Below, in pieces: positions 56,030-64,000 of a stretch of DNA of 64,000 bases. Below the pieces are notes generated by a model, which was given only the letters and a program-made list of their open reading frames with translations, was not told where the DNA came from and made no database searches. Location of the stretch: positions 2,852,001 to 2,916,000 of the forward strand of contig JANUWF010001937.1 in the NCBI GenBank assembly GCA_026120185.1. Direction: 5' to 3'. This DNA comes from Voacanga thouarsii (Eukaryota; Streptophyta; Magnoliopsida; Gentianales; Apocynaceae). Both the position numbers and the translations under genes were made by a program. Numbering within the stretch: the stretch's first letter is position 1; each line of letters starts with the position of its first letter.

Positions 56030-56639
56030 CACTACAAGAAAAGTGGCTTCCGTGACAATGTTTTTTTCCTCGCCAAAGGCTAAAATTTTCTAGCTAAAGG
56101 CCTTTGGCAAGGAAAAAAAGCTTCCTTGCCCAATCGTTTAACACTCCAAATGGTTTTAGCGACAAAATTTTGTGTTTTGTCACCAAAAGATGACCTTTAG
56201 CTAGGAAAATATTTCCTCACTAAAACTTTGACTTTTTGCTATGAAAAATTTCCTCGCTAATATTAAAAAATTTTGTCAATAAAATTTTAAATTTTGTCGC
56301 TAATGGCAATTTTTTAATCATAATATTATTACATTTTTGAAAAAAAAAATCATCGCCAAAAAGGTTCAATGGCGACAAAAAATTTCCTCTCCAAAAGATG
56401 GTTCTTTAGTGAGGAAAGATTTTTGCGACAAAAGATGGTTCTTTAGTGAGTAAAGATTTTCCTCGCTAAAGCTTGGCTAGGAAAACTTTCCTTACTAAAG
56501 CTAAATATTTTGTCGCGCAAAGGTTCTTTAGGGAGGAAACCACTGCCTCGCTAAAGCCCATAATTTTTTTTGCTACGAAAATTTCCTAACTAAAGCTAAA
56601 ACATTTTGTCGGATCTCTTTCTTGGCATGGTCACCTAAT

Positions 56640-56800
56640 TGGAGCCCTTTATTGACGTGGTCCATGTGGACCAACTGCACCTGATCGGTGATCAGAGCTC
56701 CTTAATAGCACAGCGTTGTTGTTGTTGCAGTTCGAATGCGAGACCTCACAATTGGAGTAATTGTGACTTAGCCGCTGGGCCAAGCCAATTGTTTGGTATT
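56640..56800 (-). repeat. tRNA-derived SINE-like sequence inside the CACTA element
   Basis: On the minus strand an A-box-like TTGGCCCAGCGGCTAAG (complement of 56767-56783) is followed, 27 bp on, by a B-box-like GCATTCGAACT (complement of 56729-56739) preceded by GAGGTCTC. The order and spacing are those of a tRNA-derived SINE head. A poly-A/T stretch flanks it. It lacks a cloverleaf, so it is not called a tRNA gene. Confidence 0.55.
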
Positions 56801-57029
56801 ACTCTTTTTTTAAAAAAAAAAAAAACTATTCCCACTATTTTTTATTTTTTTAAACATTATGATTATAACAAAATAAAATAACTAAATTAAATGCACTATT
56901 AAACCACATTATCCAAAGTAATAAATTATTTTCTACATTTAAATAATTTTAAAATTTTATATATTGTTAATTATATCAATCATTTTTATTAAATAATTTT
57001 ATACATATAGATCAATTGGGAAAAAAACT

Positions 57030-57038
57030 TATACATAC

Positions 57039-57087
<49 letters not shown>

Positions 57088-57400
57088 ACATACCTACAAT
57101 AATATACACACAAAACACATACACTTACTCACATATATATACACACACAATATAAACAAATATATACACAACACATACTCACATATACATATATAAATAT
57201 AAATATATACAACACATAATTTTCTTTAAAAAAGAAACATATATACATATATAGGCATACATATATATATATTCATATATACATAGAAATATATATATAT
57301 ATATATATATTCATATATACACCATACACACATGTATCGATAAACATATTCATATATTCATAAATAAATATATATTCACACATTCATATTTATATGCATA

Positions 57401-57437
<37 letters not shown>

Positions 57438-57470
57438 CATACACACACATACATATATTGATATATAAAT

Positions 57471-57505
<35 letters not shown>

Positions 57506-57548
57506 TTATATGTATATATTCATCTGTGTGTGTGTGTGTGTGTGTGTG
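57030..57548. repeat. Compound microsatellite (CATA)n, (TA)n, (CA)n, (TG)n
   Basis: About 500 bp of alternating purine-pyrimidine DNA with several (TA)10-13 runs, a (CA)n run at about 57486-57504 and a (TG)n run at about 57525-57549. The last two are complementary and could pair in a hairpin. Confidence 0.9.
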
Positions 57549-58897
57549 TTATGATCAAATTTGAAGGTAATAAGATATATCTTGGCACTTAATCGAACAA
57601 AATATTTACAAAAGCACAAAAAAACTAAGATATTTACAAAGATAGGAACTTCAAATTAACTATCCGATTGTTAGATTTGTTAAAATTGTTAAGAAAAGTG
57701 TTATGACCAAAATTCATTAGTAATTGGTTATACATTGGTTCACAATCCAACAAAAATATCTACAAAAATGCTGAAAACCTAAAGATAGGCACATCAAATT
57801 AATGATTCAACCATTAGATTTGTTGAAAATTGCTAATAAAAGTGTTATGACCAAATTTGAAGGTGATCAAATATACTTTGCCACATAATCCAACAAAATG
57901 TCTACAAAAATGCCAAAAACCTAATGCATTTACAAAGATAGGCACTTCAAATTAATGATTCGACCATTAGATTTGTTGAAATTGCTAATAAAAGTGTTAT
58001 GACCAAATTTGAAGGTAAGCTGGTATACTTTGGCATGTAATCCAACAAAAGATCTAGAAAAATACCAAAAACCTAAGCCATTTACAAAGATAGGCACTTC
58101 AAATTAACGATCTAACTGTTACTTTTTGTGAAATTGTTACGAAAGTGTTATGATCAAATTTGAAGGTAATAGGATATACTTTGGCACATAATCGAACAAA
58201 ATATTTACAAAAGTGCCGAAAGCCTAAGACATTTATAAAGATAGGCATTTCAAATTAATGATCCGACCATTAGATTTGTTAAAATTGTTAAGAAAAATTT
58301 TATGACCAAATTTGAAGATAATCGGATATACTTTGCACGCAATCCAACAAAGTATCTACAAAAATACAAAAAACCTAAGACATTTACAAATATATGCATT
58401 TCAAATTAATAATTTGACCGATAGATTTGTTTAAATTATTAAGGAAAGTATTATGACCAAATTTAAAAGTAATCGAATATATTTTGGCACATAATCCAAC
58501 AAAATATCTACAAAAATATCGAAAATCTAAGGTATTTACAAAGATAGGCACTACAAATTAACAATTTGATCATTAGATTTATTGAAATTATTAAGAAAAG
58601 TGTTATGACCAAATTTGAAGGTAATCGGATATGCTTTGGCACACAATCCAACTAAATATCTACAAAACTACAAAAACCCTAAGGCATTTACAAAGATAGG
58701 CACGTCAAATTAACGATCCGACCATCAGATTTGTTGAAATTTCTATTAAAAAAAATGTTATGACTAAATTTGAAGGTAATTGGATATATTTTGGTACGTA
58801 ATCTAGTATAATATCGGTAAAAATACCTATAATTTAAATCATTTACAAAGATAAATGTATCAAATTAATGATCAACCGTTAAATTTGTTAAAATTGG

Positions 58898-58939
<42 letters not shown>

Positions 58940-58990
58940 ACAAAATTTAAAGGTAATCAGATATATTTTGCCATATACTCTAGCATATTC
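57549..58990. repeat. Tandem array of about 150-bp units in the CACTA element
   Basis: Nine to ten diverged copies. Each starts GTTATGACCAAATTTGAAGG and runs through TATACTTTGGCA, ATCCAACAAAATAT, GATAGGCACTTCAAATTAA and TTAGATTTGTTGAAATTG. Copies begin near 57550, 57699, 57845, 57991, 58146, 58299, 58449, 58600, 58757 and 58936. The last is preceded by a (TA)n run (58898-58935). Internal arrays of this kind are not required for CACTA transposition. Confidence 0.88.
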
Positions 58991-59581
58991 TCATATTTGA
59001 TCATATTGTATATATTTAAAAATTTAGAGATTAATTTGTAAAATTTTTAGGGTCATATTATAAATATTTCAAAATTTAAGGACTAATTTATAAATTTATA
59101 AGGTCATTTTTTATGTATAAAAATTTAAAGACCAACTTACAAAATTTATGGGTAATGTTATAAATATTTAACAATTTAGGGACGTGTATTAGTTAGGAAT
59201 GGAAATTTTGTTGCTAAAAGTATAGTTAATGGTGACATAAGTTAATATTTTTTGCTAGGAAATGTATTTTCATCAGTGATGATGCATCATGAATGAGAAA
59301 ATATATTTTTGTCGCTGATGATGCATCATTAGCGAGAAATATTTTGCTAGGAAATGAAATTTCATCGCTGATGGTGTATCATTAGCGAGGAAACATAAAT
59401 TTTTCTTGCTAATGCATTTATTTCCTTGCTAAAGCCATCACTTTTAGCTAGAAAATAAAAACTTTGTCGCCAAAGGTCTTAATTAGAGACAAAAAGTTTT
59501 TGTCGCTAAAGAAAAATTTTTAGTGACAAAAAATTTTTTCTAGCTAAAATTTTGTCGCTAATGTATCATTTTCTTGTAGTG

Positions 59582-60759
59582 TAATCTTAGCTATGTCCTT
59601 AAGAAAAGGAAAGGTAGATTATATTGTTTGCATAGTTAAGGAAATTTTCCTTTCCTAATCCTCTGTTCCAGCACTCGGCTAACCTATCATGGAAAGTGCA
59701 AAATTGTTCACGAGGAGTTGATAGCAAATATTGAGGCTTTAATCAATCCCTAAAATTAGATTAATTGAGGAGCAAGGGGATGGAACAATTTCATGGCTTC
59801 AAAATTCAAATAGGCTGCAGATTAGGAGAGAAATAAAGTAATTATGGTGAGTGAATAATGTTATAAGGAAAAAAAAAATTTATTCCCCTAGGATCCCTTA
59901 ATTTTGAAATCCAAAAAAGGAAAGGAATGTTTTCAGTTCTGGTAGAAAATTAATACTATGAATTTTGTTACTAAATTTCAAGAGAGGAGTAAGGTAGTAT
60001 CACTAGGATTTGACCGGTTATTTCAATGAATATAAGGAAAGAATTTGAATTTGAACTTTTGGAAGGAAATAGGAAATAATTATTCTCCTAACTCAGATAG
60101 GAAAATGTCCACTAGAGGAATTAAATTGGAAAGGAAATTCCCTCAATCCAAGAATATTATTTTCGTAGCAAAATAGGAAATAATTGAATATAGCTACTAA
60201 AATAAAATGCCTAAATTATGGGGTTTTAAGAAGGATAAGGAAATAGAATTATTTTAATATTGTAGTAAATTTGGAATCCAAGCTTCTTAAATAATTCCCC
60301 TATCCCCCAAATTATGGAATCCTGTTTTCCAAATAAGGAAGTGGCAGCCAAGCTTGAATAGGTTGGCCCAGGGGAAAAAAATAAAATAAAAAAAAAATAA
60401 CAATAATAATAAAGCAAGGGAAAATAAAACGTAAATTCAACTATATAGTATTAATTATCTAACTAAAGTCCCAATATTATTTCCGTTATCACATCACAAC
60501 TCTTATGTCTTAAATATACTAATTTTCTATAAACAAGGTTTTGAACCTAACTGCTTCTTGTGATTAAATATCTAACCAAGAAAATTTTATCTAGGTCCAG
60601 TAATCACGAAGCTAAATAAAGCATCACAAGATAATGACTACTCAATTAAATTACTCATGAAGCACATAAGACTGAAATTTAAGTATGACAACATTCACAC
60701 ATGAATGATGCAATTCATTCTCTCGGGCATATTTAGGTGGGATTTGACATGAAATCCAT
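59582..60759. other. Unassigned AT-rich sequence right of the CACTA element
   Basis: No coding frame or LTR end recognised. It may be the continuation of 55309-56029 from before the CACTA insertion. A polypurine run (AAATAAAATAAAAAAAAAAT) lies near 60385. Confidence 0.4.
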
Positions 60760-62008
60760 TCTGTTTTTGTCTATGAAATTAATGAAAAATATTGGTGACA
60801 ACCTTTTGTGGACTATCTTAACAGCAAAAAACTCCTTGATGATCCACAAAAGCAGACTAATATTCGTCAGCATGCTACCCGTTTCTTTTCCTAGAAGGAT
60901 ACACTATTGCGATGTTCTTGTGAAGGTATTTTCTTGAGATGTTTAGGTCGAGAAGAAACAATACAAGCAATAGAAGAAGTTCATTCTAGCATCAATGGAG
61001 CATACCAATTTGGTCCAAAACTTCATTTTCGCATCAAGAGGATGGGTTATTATTGGCTGGCTATAGTAAAAGATTGCCTAGATTATGCTTGAAAGTGTCC
61101 AGCTTGCCAATTCAATGCCAATTATGTACATCAACCTCTTGAGCCATTGCACCTAATAGTTACTTCATGGCCATTTGATGCATGGGGTTCGGATATCGTT
61201 GGACCTCAGCCAAAGTCATCTGGTCAGTATCTTTATATATTGGCTGCAACAAATTACTTTTCTAAATGGGCAAAAACAAGTAAAGAAGAAAATTGTTGTT
61301 TATTTTATATGCGTTAATATTATTTATCAATACGGCATTCTACTATATATTATCACGGATAATGGCAATCCTTTTTGCAATAGTTTGATAGACAAGCTAC
61401 GCGAGAAGTTTAAATTCAAGCAGTATAAATCTTCCATGTACTATGCCTTAGCCAATGGTTTTGCTGAAGCTTTCAATAAAACTTTGTGCAACCTATTGCA
61501 AAAAGTGGTGACTAAATCCAAAGGGATTAGCATCTTCATGTTGGAGAAATACTTTGGGCATATAGGACCACTTACTGCACTCTAACTTATGCTATCCTGT
61601 ATGCGTTGGTATATGGCGTGAAATCAGTCCTTCCGCTAGAGCAACAAATTTCTTCCTTGAGGATTGCTATTCAAGAAGGGCTCTCCAAAGAAGATAGTTC
61701 CCGTCTTAGACTTGAAAAGTAGAAAACACTTGATGAAAAGAGATTAAAGGCACAAAAATGATTAGAACGCTACCAAGCTTATGTTTCCAAGGCCTTGAAC
61801 AAGAAAGTGCATTTTCATTCTTTTCAAGTTAGTAATTCAGCACTCACTGTAAAGAGACCAATCATCATTACACATAAACCAAAGAAGCTGACATCAAAGT
61901 GGGATTGTCCATATGTTGTCCAAGAGGTCTACTCAAATGAATCTTACAAGATAGTTGCCAAAAATGGATTAAGGATTGGCCCGACCAATGACAAATGTTT
62001 AAAGTGAA
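60760..62008 (+). pseudogene. Tat-type Ty3/gypsy integrase, relic
   Basis: Translated with shifts and stops: PFVDYLNSKKLLDDPQKQTN, then GIFLRCLGREETIQAIEEVH, FRIKRMGYYWLAIVKDCLDY and CPACQFNANYVHQPLEPLH, the zinc-binding part. The core follows as FDAWGSDIVGPQPKSSGQYL, LAATNYFSKWAK, IITDNGNPFCNSL and ANGFAEAFNKTLCNLL, with all three acidic residues visible. The C-terminal part reads VKRPIIITHKPKKLTSKWDC and VQEVYSNESYKIVAKNGLRI. This pattern is that of Tat/Ogre-lineage elements. RT and RNase H upstream are missing. Confidence 0.88.
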
Positions 62009-62033
62009 ACTATATATAAATCAATGCTCCACG

Positions 62034-62180
62034 ACTACACGAGCTTACACTGTAAGTTGCTCCTAGCCTGCACGAGTCTAAACTGCAAGTTACTCCTAGC
62101 CTATGTGGTTAAACTGCTGAAGCGCTCTAGCAAGTCCAAGTTGGGAAATAAATATATACTCTTAGCCCACACAAGTTAAA
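62034..62180 (+). repeat. Diverged about 33-bp tandem repeat after the Tat integrase
   Basis: Three to four units of the type CACGAGTCTAAACTGCAAGT followed by TACTCCTAGCCT (62034-62066, 62068-62100, 62101-62131, with a weaker fourth). The position just after integrase is typical for Tat-type elements. Confidence 0.6.
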
Positions 62181-62379
62181 ACTTTAAACGGTTCCTTCTC
62201 AAATCATATCCATCTATTTTGAATTAGGCTTGACTTGATTCTTAAGTTATTTTTAAGATACGTAGACAGCTTAGAAGAAAATTTCTAAATTCAATCACAT
62301 CCTTTCCCATTTTTCTTATTTGTTGTAAGCAAGCTATGATTTACTGCATGTTGCGATATTAGCATTTACAACAAGTGGA

Positions 62380-63035
62380 AATTCAAATATGCAAAGAAAT
62401 TTTCTAAGTCTTGTTGAAGTGCCACAAGTTCTCTCTCGTGTTCTTCAAATTGGCTTCATCATTTTCCTTTACTGTAGGGGTATTTTGAAGTGAAACAAGC
62501 TCTTTTTTGAGGAAAGAACAAGTTGACTTCAGTACTAAAAGTTATCCATTCTTTCTCTCAAAAGTAGGTTAAATCTTTTTCTCATATTTCTTTGAGCATT
62601 TAAGCTTCCTTTTAAGAGTAGTAGTGTTGGCCTTAGCTTTTGGTAAGTTAGCTTTGCTTTCCGCAACTTGATTTATGAGGTCACCCTTTGTGGCTTCAGC
62701 ATCACCAAGCATTAGTTAGTAATAGAAAGTAATTGTGCATGAGACTTTTTTGAGGCTTTCTTTGAAGAAGTGGATATAGCATTGCCAAATTCATACTCTT
62801 TAGCAAAGAAATGCCTCAAAAAATTATCCAATAACAACAAATCAACAATGAGGTCCTTATTTAGTTCTTTAAGGATATATGAAGCTTGATCCTCAAGTGA
62901 AGATATCTGCTTGATAGGCATTTGTTAAATACTTTGATAAAATTACTTCCATACTTCCATAACAAACTTTTTTTTTGCAACTTGACATTAAGCACTCTCC
63001 TAGAAAGGTAGAGATGACTGAACAATATTGATAAG
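62380..63035 (-). pseudogene. Antisense coiled-coil ORF relic of the Tat-type element
   Basis: On the strand opposite to the integrase, frame 62921-62712 reads ISSLEDQASYILKELNKDLI, FLRHFFAKEYEFGNAISTSS and KKASKKSHAQLL. After a stop and shift it continues as DAEATKGDLINQVAESKANL, PKAKANTTTLKRKLK and later KELVSLQNTPTVKENDEANL. Heptad-like, K/E-rich sequence suggests a coiled coil. Tat-lineage elements are known to carry an antisense ORF between integrase and the 3' LTR, and I infer this is one. The upstream part is lost behind the LTR at 63036. Confidence 0.5.
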
Positions 63036-64000
63036 TGATGCGTTGATTTTGGGTATATAAAAATCATCAAATTTAAATTCATCCCTTAATCAAGTTTTAA
63101 TTAAAACATTAATCCCAAAATACACATGTGAGCAAGTATACTCATCACAAGCATAGTATAGGAAATTAACGAGTATCGATCCTCAAAGGAACAAGTACAC
63201 ACTAATAATTTTTCTTTCATTGTTTAACCGACACAAATAAGTGAGAAAATATTAAAAAAAATAAAGAAATATATACAACTCAATGATGTAAGAATATGCA
63301 ATTTAAACACTTATCCTAGAAAATATGACAATGACCTACTTAACAACTCTCTCAATTCATCATTATCTTGATATCATGAAGGAATAAAAAGTAAAGTTCA
63401 ATCATTTCCCAAGTCATAAATTCACTTATATAGATTTCACTTCTTTCCCAATCCATAGATTCACTACCATTTGATTAAATTAGCAGATTTCCCAATCAAA
63501 CCAATATAACCAAAAGATGCATTAAACATAATATCTTATAAATATGAAATTAGCCAACAACCCTATACTCTAGGTGAAATTAGCTAACCTTTAATTACCT
63601 AATTTATTTATTTTTTATCTTAACTTCGTTTTCCAAATCCATTAAGATTTAACAAATATGAAGAATTGATTAAATTAAACTCAATCTAACTTAGTTTCCT
63701 AAGTCCATTAGATATAAATTTAATTCCATCAACATTAATAAAATCAAGTAATCAAACACCAGGAATGATAAAAAAAAATAAAATAAATAACCAAGTAGTT
63801 AAATTGATGCATAAATCATGAATCCCAAAATGTTGTCAAATTGCAATGAAAATATTGAATACATCATTATTAAAGGAAAATAAGACAAAGAGAAAAGAAA
63901 GCACTCATATGCAAGCCTCTTTCTTCTTCCTTGAAGACTCCATTGAACAATCCTTCTTAATTTGGGTGAATTCCTCCTTCAATAAGAGAATCAGAATTTC
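63036..64000 (-). repeat. Athila-type LTR, running off the window
   Basis: The plus strand begins TGATGCGTTGATTTTGGG, the reverse of the ...ACGCATCA end, and follows the Ath2 5' LTR in reverse to a point near 23560 of that copy. No PBS precedes it on the left. It is therefore either a solo LTR or the 3' LTR of a minus-strand element whose body lies beyond 64000. It is inserted in the Tat antisense ORF relic. The left flank is ataag. Confidence 0.88.

Larger units (their letters stand above)
56030..59581. mobile_element. Non-autonomous CACTA (En/Spm-type) transposon
   Basis: The left end CACTACAAGAAAA (56030-56042) and right end TTTTCTTGTAGTG (59569-59581) are perfect terminal inverted repeats of 13 bp with the CACTA signature. 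Both ends have dense subterminal words of the type TTTTGTCGCTAA, CCTCGCTAAAG and TTAGCGA in both orientations, the usual transposase-binding array. No transposase frame exists in its 3.55 kb. The 3-bp flanks (atg and taa) do not match, so the target duplication has mutated or the ends recombined. Confidence 0.93.

Noticed and set aside
56729..56783. Possible tRNA gene
   Set aside because: A and B boxes are present but degenerate, and no cloverleaf or acceptor stem can be drawn. It fits a SINE-like relic.
57549..58990. CRISPR-like repeat array
   Set aside because: Units are contiguous, about 150 bp, without unique spacers, in a plant transposon.

Overview
The window reads as AT-rich, gene-poor plant nuclear DNA, most likely eudicot pericentromeric or other repeat-rich heterochromatin. 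Nearly everything that can be named is a transposable element: Ty3/gypsy LTR retrotransposons (Athila-type, chromovirus-type, Tat-type), Ty1/copia LTR retrotransposons, an L1-type LINE derivative and a CACTA DNA transposon. I found no host gene, rRNA or functional tRNA gene that I can support. No species can be named from the sequence alone.

Layout. 1-1353: leader, primer-binding site (PBS) and LTR of a minus-strand element that entered the 5' LTR of a short Athila-type element (Ath1, plus, 1354-6411) carrying one unrecognised, broken ORF. 6412-22993: a decayed minus-strand Athila-type element (Ath0: integrase, RNase H, RT, protease, gag pieces) cut by two solo LTRs of one copia family (CopA). 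The second solo LTR holds a complete minus-strand copia element (CopB, 10421-19668, TSD gttag). 22994-30546: plus-strand Athila-type Ath2 (LTR, tRNA-Asp PBS, partial gag, PR, RT, RH, IN, partial 3' LTR). 30547-36640: minus-strand CopA element without its 5' LTR. 36641-43336: minus-strand non-autonomous gypsy element (TRG) with a gag-protease frame but no RT, RNase H or integrase. Its 5' LTR holds an ORF1-only LINE copy (40649-42802, 13-bp TSD). 43337-46829 and perhaps beyond: gag, an upstream acidic ORF, PBS and 5' LTR of a chromovirus-like element (Tek), cut by an Athila-type solo LTR (46830-48354, TSD ggctc). 48905-55308: the youngest-looking insertion, minus-strand copia CopC. 56030-59581: non-autonomous CACTA element with a tRNA-derived SINE-like piece, microsatellites and a tandem array of about 150-bp units. 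60760-63035: Tat-type integrase and an antisense coiled-coil ORF relic. 63036-64000: an Athila-type LTR running off the window.

The order of insertion can be read from target-site duplications. Ath0 is older than the CopA solo LTRs, and the second solo LTR is older than CopB. Ath0 is also older than Ath2, which is older than the CopA element at 30.5 kb. Tek is older than TRG, which is older than the LINE. All protein-coding frames carry stops or frameshifts, many of them consistent with C-to-T or G-to-A change, as expected for silenced, methylated repeats.

The points most worth a second look are: a small ORF with an RRSxRLAG-like start inside the CopA LTR; the RT-less TRG element whose frame is kept open apart from stops; the ORF1-only LINE; GC-rich GGCRCC motif clusters upstream of the TATA box in several LTR families; and the acidic ORF upstream of gag in Tek.
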